From: JAYQKL01 sp049889415
GTDB taxonomy: Bacteria > Pseudomonadota > Alphaproteobacteria > RS24
Length of the DNA stretch: 64,000 nucleotides
Assembly: GCA_049889415.1 (NCBI GenBank)
Contig: JBMHDL010000008.1
Location: 27,488 to 91,487 of the forward strand
Direction of reading: 5' to 3'
The position numbers and the translations under genes were made by a program. The notes beneath the pieces were generated by a model. The model was not told where the DNA came from and did no database searches. It saw only the letters and a program-made list of their open reading frames with translations. Positions 24,105-33,518 of this stretch are shown here, in pieces. Position 1 is the stretch's first letter. Each line of letters begins with the position of its first letter.

Positions 24105-25438
24105 TGCGCCCAAAGCTCTTCGCACTGGTTGACTGCAATAATTTTTATGCCTCCTGCGAGCGTGTCTTTGACCCGAGCCTGCGCGACAAACCCGTTGTGG
24201 TGCTGTCCAATAATGATGGCTGCGTGATTGCCCGCTCAAATGAAGCCAAAGCCCTCGGCATTGAAATGGGGGCACCGTTTTTCAAAGTCTGTGACCAGAT
24301 CAGGCGCCAGAACATCATTGTACGTTCCAGCAATTATGCGCTTTACGGTGACATGAGCGCTCGTGTAATGAGCGTTCTGGGCGGCTTTGCACCGCAGTCC
24401 GAAATCTACAGCATTGATGAATGTTTCCTCGACTTCACCGGCACGGCAGCGGCGATTTCCGACCTCGCCGCCTATTGCCGCAACATGCGGCGGGTGGTGC
24501 ATCAATATACCGGCATTCCGGTATCCATCGGCATCGGCAGCAGTAAGACACTGGCTAAAATCGCCAATCGTGTGGCAAAGAAACAGCCGCACTATGACGG
24601 TGCATATCAGTTGTGCGATGCCGAAAGCAATGCGGTGCTGACGGCGACGGAAATCGGTGATGTCTGGGGTATCGGCCGGCGGTGGGCCAGAATGCTGAAA
24701 GGACGCGGCATCATGACGGCGCGGGATTTACGGGATGCCGAAGATGGCTGGGTGCGGCGCAAAATGGGCGTTGTCGGTTTGCGGACGGTGCGTGAATTGC
24801 GCGGTGAAAGTTGCCTTTCACTGGAATTGGCCGCGCCTGACAAGCAGAGCATCTGCTGTTCACGCAGTTTCGGCAAGCCAGTCTCACAGGCCACTGAGCT
24901 TGACAGCCGGCTGGCGAGCTTTGCTGCCCGCGCCGGCGAAAAACTGCGGCGCGCCGATCTGCTGGCCGATGCCCTGACCGTTTTCATCCGCACCAACAGA
25001 TTCAAAAAAGACGCCCCCTATTACAGCAATGCCGCCAGCTTCCGGTTTCTGGAAATGACCAACCACACACGCGACATTCAGCGCGCAGCGGCGGATTTGC
25101 TGCGGCGGCTTTACCGTAACGGCTATGCCTACAAAAAGGCCGGCGTGCTGTTGACCGGATTGCGCCCGCGCGCCGAGGTAACGGACAGGCTGCAGACGCG
25201 GCCGCAAACCCTGTTCAGTCACCATGAGGCACAGGCGGATCTGGCGGCGGCGGCCAAACGCGCCCGTGACACCCGCTTGATGCAGGCGGTCGATGCCGTC
25301 AATCAACGCTTTGGCGAAAAAGGCGGCCGCATGCTGGCCTTCGGGCAGACGCGGCGGCCAACCAACTGGTATATGACGCAGGCGCATTTGTCGCCGCGCT
25401 ACACCACGCGGTGGGAGGAACTGAAAACCGTAGACTAA
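24104..25438 (+). CDS. umuC: DNA polymerase V catalytic subunit UmuC (Y family)
   Basis: 444-residue translesion polymerase. ALVDCNNFYASCERVF at the N-terminus gives the first metal aspartate and steric-gate region; YSIDECFLDF supplies the second acidic pair. A helix-hairpin-helix thumb (WGIGRRW) and the UmuC C-terminal domain follow. The ATG at 24104 overlaps the umuD stop. An earlier in-frame start at 24065 lies inside umuD and is rejected. Expression should be SOS-controlled from the box at 23660. The 3' end overlaps rpoN, on the other strand, by four bases. Confidence 0.95.
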   Translation: MRPKLFALVDCNNFYASCERVFDPSLRDKPVVVLSNNDGCVIARSNEAKALGIEMGAPFFKVCDQIRRQNIIVRSSNYALYGDMSARVMSVLGGFAPQSEIYSIDECFLDFTGTAAAISDLAAYCRNMRRVVHQYTGIPVSIGIGSSKTLAKIANRVAKKQPHYDGAYQLCDAESNAVLTATEIGDVWGIGRRWARMLKGRGIMTARDLRDAEDGWVRRKMGVVGLRTVRELRGESCLSLELAAPDKQSICCSRSFGKPVSQATELDSRLASFAARAGEKLRRADLLADALTVFIRTNRFKKDAPYYSNAASFRFLEMTNHTRDIQRAAADLLRRLYRNGYAYKKAGVLLTGLRPRAEVTDRLQTRPQTLFSHHEAQADLAAAAKRARDTRLMQAVDAVNQRFGEKGGRMLAFGQTRRPTNWYMTQAHLSPRYTTRWEELKTVD

Positions 25439-26928
25439 CCCTTGCGGAGTTTTGCAGCGCGTTTGCGTTCGGCGCTGGTTGGCAGGTTCATGGCTTCGCG
25501 GTATTTGGCGACCGTGCGCCTGGCGATGTCCATACCCTCATCCTTCAAGACCCGTGCGATGGCCTCATCCGACAGAACCTTCTTGGCGCCCTGCTCCAGC
25601 TCGGTGTCGATCAGCTCACGGATGCGGGCGCGCACCGCTTCCGCCGAATGCGCCTCGCCGCCATCGGCACTGGCGATGGCGGACGTGAAAAAATAGCGCA
25701 TCTCAAAAACGCCTCTGGGGGTCTGTACCAGCTTGTTGGCGACAACCCGGCTGACTGTACTTTCATGCATGTCCAGCTCATCGGCCACATCACGCATGAT
25801 CATCGGCTTCAAGCCGGAAATGCCCTGTGCAAAGAAGGCCTGTTGGCGCCGGCAAATCTCGCGGGCCACCTGCAGCATGCTGGCTGCACGTTGGTTCATG
25901 GCGCGTACCAGCCATTGCCCGCTCTGATAGGAGTCCTGCAAATATTTGCGGTCCTGTTTGGACATTTTCCGGTCGGCCAGCTCCTGCCAGTAGCCGCTTA
26001 ACACGACAATACGCGGCAGGGTCTCCTCGTTCAGCTCAATCCTGTAGCCCAGCTCCTGGCGGTCATCTTCCGTGATGATGATTTCCGGCGGACGGGCCTG
26101 AAAGACATCCTTTTCAAACAGACGCGCCGGATGCGGATCGAGTGCCCGCAGATCATGAATCATCCTGTCAAGCTCCGCCGGCCTTACATTACACAACCGG
26201 GCAAGCTTACCCAGCTCACCACGCATAATCATTTCCATATTGGACAGCATGGCTTCATGAGCCGGTGTCCACAGTCCCTTCACACGCAGCTGAAGCCCCA
26301 GACAGTCAGTCAGGGAACGGGCAAACACGCCGGCCGGGGTCAACAGACGGCATTGCGCCAAAGCATATTCCAGCGTTTTGTCATCAACACCAAGCGCACT
26401 CATCAGCTCCCCGTCGTCCTCACGCAGATAGCCTTCCTCATCAAGCCATTCCACCAGTGCCAGACAAACCGGCTTGATGCGGACATCGCTGATGTCCTGA
26501 TGGATCTGCTGGCGCAGGGTCTCGCGCAGACCCAACTGTTCGGAAACCACCTGTTCAATGACCGCCCCGGGATCCTGTTCGGCCTTTGCCCCAAGCCCTG
26601 TTTCCTCGATGTCCCAGCGATTCTCATAATCCGTATCAGAGCCCGTCCCAAGCATTTCCCCACGGCGCATCTGCTCATCCATTGCCGACGGAGTCTCACC
26701 TCCCCCCGGCTCAGATGGAATGTCATCGGGCATATCGCCGTCCGATGCAATGGCTATGTCATCTGAGCCGCGCTCGCGTTCCAAGAGCGGGTTTTTCTCG
26801 ACCTCATCAATGATTTTTTTCTCAAGCTCAAGATTATTGAGTTGCAGCAGCCGAATGGCCAGCTGAAGCTGAGGCGTCATGACCAGACTTTGGGATTGTT
26901 TCAAATTAAGCTGTGGTTGAAGCTTCAT
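25435..26928 (-). CDS. rpoN: RNA polymerase sigma-54 factor
   Basis: 497-residue sigma-54. The Gln/Leu-rich region I (LKQSQSLVMTPQLQLAIRLLQ) is at the N-terminus, an acidic region II follows, and the RpoN box ARRTVAKYRE lies at about residues 469-478. A strong GGAGGAG precedes the ATG. The usual neighbours lptB, hpf and ptsN are absent; instead the gene overlaps the ClC gene stop by four bases (ATGA), so it may be translated from the ClC transcript. It would need AAA+ enhancer-binding activators, none of which are in the window. Confidence 0.96.
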   Translation of the reverse strand: MKLQPQLNLKQSQSLVMTPQLQLAIRLLQLNNLELEKKIIDEVEKNPLLERERGSDDIAIASDGDMPDDIPSEPGGGETPSAMDEQMRRGEMLGTGSDTDYENRWDIEETGLGAKAEQDPGAVIEQVVSEQLGLRETLRQQIHQDISDVRIKPVCLALVEWLDEEGYLREDDGELMSALGVDDKTLEYALAQCRLLTPAGVFARSLTDCLGLQLRVKGLWTPAHEAMLSNMEMIMRGELGKLARLCNVRPAELDRMIHDLRALDPHPARLFEKDVFQARPPEIIITEDDRQELGYRIELNEETLPRIVVLSGYWQELADRKMSKQDRKYLQDSYQSGQWLVRAMNQRAASMLQVAREICRRQQAFFAQGISGLKPMIMRDVADELDMHESTVSRVVANKLVQTPRGVFEMRYFFTSAIASADGGEAHSAEAVRARIRELIDTELEQGAKKVLSDEAIARVLKDEGMDIARRTVAKYREAMNLPTSAERKRAAKLRKG

Positions 26929-28649
26929 TGCGTCTCCTCCACATGGCTTTGACCCGAAATGCTCAGATAATGGCTGAAAATCGCTCCCTCAGTCACCACG
27001 CCCAAAAAATGTCCCTCTTCATCCACAACAGGCAGGCTTTCCCCAATAAAATCAGACAACACCGTCATCGCGTCAAGAACAGAGAGGCTGCCAAGCAAAA
27101 AATTTTCCGCCTCAAAAGTTCGATCCCGCTCAGACTGCCGTAAAAGCCCCGATAGCGTGACCTTCCCCGTCAGATTACCATGCTTGTCCAGAACATACCC
27201 GTCAGAATAGCCGCTCTGGAGCAATCTGGAAACCATCTCGTCCCGCTCCTGACCAACCGTCAAACGGCAATACTCATGCATAACCAGGGACATAACGGGG
27301 GTTTGGGAAAGTTTGTAATCCCCTCTGCTCAAAGACATGTCGTGGCCCCTTGCCAGCAATTTGCGGTCAAAGAGGGAGCGCCCGAACAGCCGTGATGAGA
27401 CAAGACTAGAAAACACCACGGACACCGTCACTCCGATTGTCGTGGCGTAATCCCCGGTCAGTTCAAGAACAATCAGAATTGTACTGATCGGCGCACCAAT
27501 CGTGGAGGATATCACGGCCCCCATGCCGGCCAGGGCAAACAAACCGATGGTTTCAGGCGCAACAAAATAAGACATCACACCCAATTGCCCCATAAGGGCG
27601 CCGAACATCACACCAATGAACAGGGCCGGAGCAAAAACGCCGGCATAAAAGCCCAAGGCAATTGAAAAGGCGGCCAAAACCAGCTTCCCAAGGCAAAGAA
27701 CAGCCAGTACGAGCAGATCAACTTCACCGGCAATCGCCAAATGCATGATATCCATATTGGTGCCAAGTATCTGCGGGGCAAACATACCTGCACACAGCAA
27801 CACGACCGCCCCGGCAAAAGGCAGACCCCAAAGCGGCAACCCCATCCTAGGTACGGCAAGTTCAGAACTCAGGCACACGCGCATAAACAAACTTGCCAAA
27901 ACCCCGCCACCCAAACCAACAAGGCAGAGCAGCATCACAGATGAGGGCGTTGCAACCGCAAGGTTAATTGCAGGCAAAAATGGGGGCGTAGGAAACAAGT
28001 TCTGCATAACGACATAGGCCATCACCGAAGCAACGGTGACAGGAGCAAATGTGCGCAATGAGAAATGACGTAACACCGCCTCGTGAACAAACAAAACCGC
28101 AGCTATCGGTGCCCCAAAGGCCGCGGAAATGGCTCCAGCGACTCCACACGCCAACAGGGTTTCAGATGCATTGCGGGGCAGATTGCCCAGCTTTGATACT
28201 ACAGATGCCAAGGTGGCGCCCAAATGTACCAGCGGTCCATACTGACCGACCGGAGCCCCCCCGGCAATGGACAGGCTGGCAACCAGTGAGGACAGCAGCC
28301 CGTCCTTGACGTCGACTTGTGCATCGGGGCGTCTGGCCCCTTCAATGGTATCGGCAACGCCGTGAAACCGTTGCAGCTTACCGGCAAAAACAACTGCTGA
28401 AATCAGACATGCGACTAGGAACAACATCACAGCCAGCATGCCCGCCCCCTGCAGACCAATAAACCCAAGTTCCTGAGTTGTTCGAATATCGCCGCTGAAG
28501 CTTGAGATACGCGCATTGAAAAACCCGATCAGGGTTTTGAACCCCAATGCCGCAAACGCACCGGCAACCCCCATCACCACTGATAAAATCAGATAAAGGC
28601 TGTTGGAAGCTTTTTTTTCCTGTGTCTTAAAAGTAACGCCGGTCGGCAT
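26925..28649 (-). CDS. ClC-family chloride channel/transporter with CBS domains, lacking the gating glutamate
   Basis: 574-residue membrane protein: about 450 residues of ClC core followed by two CBS-like modules. The conserved late pore motif GFYAGVFAP is intact. The usual GREGP motif reads GQYGP, placing Tyr137 where the gating glutamate should be, and the GSGIP anion loop reads FHGVAD. Such a protein may conduct anions without tight proton coupling, or carry another anion. GAGG precedes the ATG. It sits upstream of rpoN with ATGA overlap, so the two share an operon. Family call is firm; transport mode is inference. Confidence 0.88.
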   Translation of the reverse strand: MPTGVTFKTQEKKASNSLYLILSVVMGVAGAFAALGFKTLIGFFNARISSFSGDIRTTQELGFIGLQGAGMLAVMLFLVACLISAVVFAGKLQRFHGVADTIEGARRPDAQVDVKDGLLSSLVASLSIAGGAPVGQYGPLVHLGATLASVVSKLGNLPRNASETLLACGVAGAISAAFGAPIAAVLFVHEAVLRHFSLRTFAPVTVASVMAYVVMQNLFPTPPFLPAINLAVATPSSVMLLCLVGLGGGVLASLFMRVCLSSELAVPRMGLPLWGLPFAGAVVLLCAGMFAPQILGTNMDIMHLAIAGEVDLLVLAVLCLGKLVLAAFSIALGFYAGVFAPALFIGVMFGALMGQLGVMSYFVAPETIGLFALAGMGAVISSTIGAPISTILIVLELTGDYATTIGVTVSVVFSSLVSSRLFGRSLFDRKLLARGHDMSLSRGDYKLSQTPVMSLVMHEYCRLTVGQERDEMVSRLLQSGYSDGYVLDKHGNLTGKVTLSGLLRQSERDRTFEAENFLLGSLSVLDAMTVLSDFIGESLPVVDEEGHFLGVVTEGAIFSHYLSISGQSHVEETQ

Positions 28650-28740
28650 GCATCAAGCCTCATTTCAGAGTTCAACCTTACAGAAAACAGGGCATGAAAC
28701 CAGCTTTTTCCCGCGCTTGGCCATAATGGCCTATTGCGGC

Positions 28741-29463
28741 CTATTGCGGAATGGGTGTCGGAGACAGAAAAATCAGCTCTCCGCCCGGCAGCGTCCAATG
28801 CGGACTGCGCCCGACCAGCGACTCCAGATGCACAAGACTGTCATCATAATGATTCAAGGGGACATCATAGGGCGCAGGACCAATTGCGCCATCGGCTGTA
28901 ATGATGCGCGCTTCATGATAGGCGGTCTCCTGAGCAACGCTCACGCCAGATGTCGTGTTTTTCAGCTCAATGCCACCGTAACAGCAGCAGCTATATGTCC
29001 GCTTCAGGTCTGGCTGAACCTCGACATAATGACCTGTACCGCGAATGCCGATTGTCGCATGGGGTGTCTCAACCCGGCGATTGCCAGCTTTGGGGGTAAA
29101 AACACTATGCACCGCCCCCAACGCAATTTTAAACCCAGAAAACCGGTTCTCGCCATCAATTTCAAAATCAATTTCGGTACCCGGCGACAACAGGAAAACA
29201 TTACTCCCAATCGCGGCAATAGCGGCATCTTTGCCAGTCACCAGCTTAAAGGGTTTTTCAGCCAGAATTGCCTCACCAGACACGCGCTTGCCGTCAGCTT
29301 TGGCAGAGCCGGCGATCAGGCGCGCCTTGTCACCGTGCCCGTCAGCCAGAACCTGAGAGGCCATCAGGGCCGTTGAAAGACCTGCCAGAATAAAATGTCG
29401 ACGGCTTAAGCCTGTACAGGAACACTGCCCCGTGGTTTCACCCTTTGACCATGACTCGGACAT
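28741..29463 (-). CDS. Tat-exported FecR-like domain protein
   Basis: 240-residue protein with a twin-arginine signal (SRRHFILAGLSTALMAS) near residues 20-40 and a FecR-type beta-rich domain, visible as VETPHATIGIRGTGHYVEV. Three consecutive cysteines (SCCCYGG) near residue 155 and a CSC near the N-terminus are unusual and may bind metal. FecR domains normally sit in anti-sigma regulators, but no sigma-factor gene or transmembrane anchor is present here, so this is a periplasmic stand-alone version of unknown role. The ATG at 29463 has GGAG upstream. It lies downstream of the proteorhodopsin gene but beyond that gene's terminator. Confidence 0.75.
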   Translation of the reverse strand: MSESWSKGETTGQCSCTGLSRRHFILAGLSTALMASQVLADGHGDKARLIAGSAKADGKRVSGEAILAEKPFKLVTGKDAAIAAIGSNVFLLSPGTEIDFEIDGENRFSGFKIALGAVHSVFTPKAGNRRVETPHATIGIRGTGHYVEVQPDLKRTYSCCCYGGIELKNTTSGVSVAQETAYHEARIITADGAIGPAPYDVPLNHYDDSLVHLESLVGRSPHWTLPGGELIFLSPTPIPQ

Positions 29464-29534
29464 AAAGAACTCCAATAAAACGCAAAATCAAATTAATGTT
29501 AATGCATCCAAGGCCTTATGAACATACTGGAAAG

Positions 29535-29566
29535 CAAAAAAAAACGGGGGTGCCGAAGCACCCCCG
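29535..29566 (-). terminator. Rho-independent terminator of the proteorhodopsin gene
   Basis: On the minus strand CGGGGGTGC-TTCG-GCACCCCCG: a perfect 9-bp stem closed by a UUCG-type tetraloop and followed by ten T residues. It lies 25 bases past the proteorhodopsin stop and should separate that gene from the FecR-like gene. Confidence 0.93.
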
Positions 29567-29591
29567 CCGTGAATGTGCGTTGTTGGAAAGC

Positions 29592-30356
29592 TTATGCAGA
29601 TTCCTGCACAGCAACGTTCCAGATGATCAGACCAAAGGCGATCTTGTTCAGAACGTCTGCCAGGTTGTAGACAATGTTCAACGTGTCCATGTCCACAGTA
29701 CCGGCCATATAGCCCAGTGCGTAACCAAGCGGGTAGATGGCCCAGCCAATGGTCACAATCCAGCGCATTGTGTTGAATGCACTCTGGACAGTCGGGCTTG
29801 CGCTTTCTGCAGAGACTTTGCTGGCTTCACCGGCAAAGATTTCGTAAAGAACGATAAACCAAGCGATCATGCCCAGAACGAAACCAGCGGTTGCGTTCAT
29901 GTAGCCTGCTTCACCCAGGTAACCGAAGACCAGCATCAGTGTCGTAAAGATAATCAGACGCCAGAATACGCCGGCAGCAACGGCAGTGATAGCTGTCAGG
30001 ATCAAGTAGAACTCAATCATCAGCAGCGGCACAGTCAGCAGCCAGTCAATATAACGATAAACGGTCGGTGTATCACCGGTTGTTACCCATACATCACGCA
30101 TGTAGAAGTAATGTACAGCAGCAATCAGTGTTACCAGACCTGAAACAGTCAGTGATGTTTTCCATTTTGATGACACACGGTCACGCTCAATGAAGAAAAA
30201 CACTGTCGCACCGACCAGAGCCATCGAAATCAGCCAGAAGCTGATGCCGACAAAATCATCTGGTGCCAGAGTTTCAGCAGCAGAAGCCATGTTTGGCACT
30301 GCTGTCAGGGCGAGAGCGCCCAAGGAAAGTTTAAGTGAATTGTAAAGTTTACGCAT
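29592..30356 (-). CDS. Proteorhodopsin, light-driven proton pump
   Basis: 254-residue seven-helix retinal protein with an N-terminal signal peptide ending ASA. Key pump residues are present: proton acceptor Asp104 and donor Glu115 (equivalent to Asp97 and Glu108 in the SAR86 protein), the acceptor-linked His82, and Lys238 for the retinal Schiff base. Leu112 at the spectral-tuning position (Leu105) predicts green absorption. The DTE-type signature means H+ rather than Na+ or Cl- pumping. GGGAGG precedes the ATG, and a strong terminator follows, so it is a single-gene unit. No carotenoid or retinal (blh) gene is adjacent. Confidence 0.97.
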   Translation of the reverse strand: MRKLYNSLKLSLGALALTAVPNMASAAETLAPDDFVGISFWLISMALVGATVFFFIERDRVSSKWKTSLTVSGLVTLIAAVHYFYMRDVWVTTGDTPTVYRYIDWLLTVPLLMIEFYLILTAITAVAAGVFWRLIIFTTLMLVFGYLGEAGYMNATAGFVLGMIAWFIVLYEIFAGEASKVSAESASPTVQSAFNTMRWIVTIGWAIYPLGYALGYMAGTVDMDTLNIVYNLADVLNKIAFGLIIWNVAVQESA

Positions 30357-30650
30357 TTAAAATGCCTCCCTACGCAAAAAATCGATTTAAATTACGCACG
30401 ACTCCTAACCTAGTGCGACATTTTGTCATGACAAGCCCAAAACCTAAAAAAAAGCGGTTTTTTTTCAAAAAAATTCATCCCCGTCAAGGATCAACCAGCC
30501 TATGCGCGAAACCTCAAAAAACTCAGGAAATACAAGGCTTTTTAGAGATCAAAACATTTAAAATGACGTTTGAAGTAACGTTTAAAGTGACATTGGCTTG
30601 CCAAACAGATCAAACTTTCCATACTCTTGAGCACCAGACAGGAGAAAAGC
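30357..30650. promoter_or_regulatory. Divergent control region, proteorhodopsin / epoxide-hydrolase-like gene
   Basis: About 290 A+T-rich bases without a credible gene, the longest gene-free stretch in the window. It holds a perfect 12-bp palindrome TTGTCATGACAA at 30423-30434, about 65 bases before the proteorhodopsin start, and long A and T runs around 30449-30475. A short frame across the region (TFEVTFKVT repeats) is compositionally simple. It must contain the proteorhodopsin promoter, but no consensus -35/-10 pair is convincing. Confidence 0.5.
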
Positions 30651-31643
30651 ATGTCATTCACCCACCACAAAGCACTCATCAATAACATCACCATGCACTA
30701 TGTCGAACATGGTGACGGATTGCCGATCGTTCTTTGCCACGGTTTTCCGCATACCTGGTACAGTTGGAACCGCCAGATACAACCATTGGTTGATGCCGGA
30801 TGCCGGGTCATCGTCCCTGATATGCGGGGCATGGGGGAAACAGAAGCTCCGAAAGACATAAACGCCTATTCAGTCGACACAATCTGTCAGGACTTATTGG
30901 GACTTCTGGACCACCTTGGTCTCGAAAAAGCAGTGTTTTCTGGATTGGATTTCGGTGTTTTTGCCTGTTATGACCTGGCCCTCAGACATCCAGACAGGGT
31001 GATGGCGGTCATCGGGCTTGAAAACCCGGCCGCGCCGCATAATCCCGACATGTCGCCACTGGCGGAATATAAGGAAATGGGTAAAGACCATTTTCTGCAC
31101 ATTAATTACTTCTGCGAACAGGCTGAAGAGGCAGATGCCGACCTGCTGGCACGGGTTGACGTGTTTTTCTCGAGAGTGTTCTGGGCCCTGAGTGCCGGCG
31201 GGGATTATTTTGAAACCTTCAACTTTCCCAAAGGTACGCATTACATTGATGCCCTGTCCCCGGCACCGTCATTGCCCTGGGACTGGCTGTCCGCGGAAGA
31301 CATGCAGGTTTTCATCGACAGCTACCGCGCTTCCGGCTTCAATGGAGGCCTGAACTGGTACCGTGCCATGGACCTGAAATGGGAAGAACGCAAATCAACC
31401 CATGATATGGTCAGCGACGTACCGGCTTATTTCCTCGGCAGCGAGCATGATGTTGATTTGAAGGGCTTTCACGGTGATGACCCGATCAGCCTGATGAAAC
31501 GCCAGTTCCCGGATTTGCGCAAAATCGAAATGGTGCCGGCCGCCGGTCATCTGGTGCAATTGGAGCGCTCCGCAGAGGTCAGCGCAGCCATGGTGCGCTT
31601 TATTGAAGACATCAAAGCCAATTTGACAGCCCAGCCAAACTGA
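30651..31643 (+). CDS. Alpha/beta hydrolase, epoxide-hydrolase-like
   Basis: 330-residue alpha/beta hydrolase. The oxyanion motif HGFP is at residues 30-33, the nucleophile is an aspartate, Asp100 in GLDFG, and the catalytic histidine His300 is in AAGHLVQLE. An Asp nucleophile with HGFP fits epoxide hydrolases or haloalkane/fluoroacetate dehalogenases rather than esterases. A cap-domain tyrosine (LNWYRAMD) as in epoxide hydrolases is present. AGGAG precedes the ATG at 30651; an earlier in-frame TTG is rejected. It is convergent with the KstD-like gene, which suggests but does not prove a shared catabolic theme. Confidence 0.85.
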   Translation: MSFTHHKALINNITMHYVEHGDGLPIVLCHGFPHTWYSWNRQIQPLVDAGCRVIVPDMRGMGETEAPKDINAYSVDTICQDLLGLLDHLGLEKAVFSGLDFGVFACYDLALRHPDRVMAVIGLENPAAPHNPDMSPLAEYKEMGKDHFLHINYFCEQAEEADADLLARVDVFFSRVFWALSAGGDYFETFNFPKGTHYIDALSPAPSLPWDWLSAEDMQVFIDSYRASGFNGGLNWYRAMDLKWEERKSTHDMVSDVPAYFLGSEHDVDLKGFHGDDPISLMKRQFPDLRKIEMVPAAGHLVQLERSAEVSAAMVRFIEDIKANLTAQPN

Positions 31644-31658
31644 GGCAGATGCAACCAA

Positions 31659-33350
31659 TCAGTCGTTGGATCCAGACATATGCCGTGCCGCGATATAGCC
31701 GAAGGTCAATGCCGGGCCGATGGTGACACCAGCGCCTGGATAACTTTCACCCATGGATGAAGCGGCATTGTTGCCGATGGCATAAAGTCCTTCTATCGGC
31801 TGATCATTCTCACCTATCACCTGGGCTTTATCATTGGTCACCATGCCACCATTGGTGCCAATGTCGCCTGGATAAATCGGCATGGCATAAAACGGACCGT
31901 TCTCAATCGGACGCAGACACGGATTGGGCTGGTTACGCGGGTCTCCATACATCTGGTCATAAGCCGCCGCACCTCTTTGGAAATCGGGATCTTCCCCTTT
32001 TGCCGCGAATTCATTGAAACGCTGAACCGTTTCAGACAAAGCAGTAGGATCAATTTTGATTTTCTCGGCCAGCGCCTCAATCGAGCGAGCTTTTGATACA
32101 ATCGAGCGGATATGACGGTTGTGCAACCATAATGGCATAAGGGGATAAAGCGGCCCCATGGCATAAAGATGCCGGTAGGTGTGATCGAAAATCATATAGC
32201 TGGGTGAAGCATCCCCCTCCTCCAAGGCCCGTTTCGCCATGTCCTGTCCGGTCACATGATAGGATGCGGCCTCGTTCAGATAACGCTTGCCCTTCTGGTT
32301 CACCATAATGCAACCAGGCAAAGCCCGCTCCACGGTAGACAAGCGTCCGCGATCTTCTCCGGGCACATGAAAAACCGGCGCCGCCCAGGTTGAGTGCATG
32401 TTCATGGTTTTGGCACCGATGGACATGCCGGCACGGATACTGTCGCCGGTATTGCTGGTGACACCGCCGGACAATACAGCCTGAGGATAGAGGGGGGCAT
32501 TTTCACCGCGCATGTCACTGCTTTTGTCAAACCCGCCGGCTGCCAGTACCACACCCTTACGGGCTCTGATGCGCATTTCCTTGCCTTTATGCGTCACGAC
32601 CGCGCCTGTTACCACATCACCATCCTTGACCAGATCTACCAAAGGTGTTTCGAGCCAGAGCGGAACATTTTTCTCTTTCAACGCCAGCCGCAGGCCGCCA
32701 GCCAGTGAATTCCCAAGCGTCAGGCGACGGTCTTTTCTGGAAGTCAGGCGGAAGGGCAGATCCAGCCAATATTTGGCCAGCATTTTGGTCAGCATCAGCC
32801 ACCAACCCTTGGCCCGGTACAACAGGGCGTAAGTTTCGTCAAAATGCCAGTTTAAATAACCGAACAGGCTGGCGGCAGGATTGGCGAAACGCAATGTCCG
32901 CACATCACTGCCAAGTTTACGACCATCCATCGGCATCGGCATATGGGTACGAAAACCGGTCGGGGACCCGCCGGGGTTTTCGGCGTGATAATCCGGATAA
33001 GGGAAAGCCGCATAATTGATTTCCGTATGCTCGCCCATCCAGCGCAGCATGGGTGCGGCTTCATTGACATAGGCTCGGATGTTTTCATCCGGGACATTGT
33101 CCTTGGACAGCGCCCGCACATATGTGAACGCATCATCGAGATTATCTTCAAAACCGGCCTCGCGTGCCTGGTCACTCCCGGGGATCCAGATACCGGCGCC
33201 TGACGTCGCAGACGAACCGCCCCACAACTCCGCCTTTTCAACAATCAGCACGTCATTGTTGTAATGCGCCGCAACCAGTGCATTCATCATGCCACCGGCC
33301 CCAGAGCCGACAACCAATACATCAACTTCTTTATCCCAATTGCTCTGCAT
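31659..33350 (-). CDS. FAD-binding dehydrogenase, 3-ketosteroid delta-1-dehydrogenase-like
   Basis: 563-residue flavoprotein of the succinate-dehydrogenase/fumarate-reductase superfamily, KstD branch. VLVVGSGAGGMMNAL and VEKAELWGGSSATSGAGIWIP bind FAD; near the C-terminus GESYPGAGVTIGPALTFG carries the Tyr and Gly that polarise the 3-keto group in KstD. The reaction would be introduction of a C1-C2 double bond in a ketosteroid or similar ring. The ATG at 33350 has GAGG upstream and is preferred over an earlier frame start. The substrate is uncertain since no other steroid-degradation gene is present. Confidence 0.85.
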   Translation of the reverse strand: MQSNWDKEVDVLVVGSGAGGMMNALVAAHYNNDVLIVEKAELWGGSSATSGAGIWIPGSDQAREAGFEDNLDDAFTYVRALSKDNVPDENIRAYVNEAAPMLRWMGEHTEINYAAFPYPDYHAENPGGSPTGFRTHMPMPMDGRKLGSDVRTLRFANPAASLFGYLNWHFDETYALLYRAKGWWLMLTKMLAKYWLDLPFRLTSRKDRRLTLGNSLAGGLRLALKEKNVPLWLETPLVDLVKDGDVVTGAVVTHKGKEMRIRARKGVVLAAGGFDKSSDMRGENAPLYPQAVLSGGVTSNTGDSIRAGMSIGAKTMNMHSTWAAPVFHVPGEDRGRLSTVERALPGCIMVNQKGKRYLNEAASYHVTGQDMAKRALEEGDASPSYMIFDHTYRHLYAMGPLYPLMPLWLHNRHIRSIVSKARSIEALAEKIKIDPTALSETVQRFNEFAAKGEDPDFQRGAAAYDQMYGDPRNQPNPCLRPIENGPFYAMPIYPGDIGTNGGMVTNDKAQVIGENDQPIEGLYAIGNNAASSMGESYPGAGVTIGPALTFGYIAARHMSGSND

Positions 33351-33518
33351 CTTACTTTTTCCTCGTCTACATATCGTCAAGCAGGTTGGCTCAACCTGCC
33401 TGTGTCATAACTATTGCAGGATATTGGTTGAAACTTCAGCCTGTTGTCAATGAGACTTAATGTACACCAATACCGCAAATTCGCACGCTCTTCCAAATCC
33501 GGGATTTATTGAGCGCCT

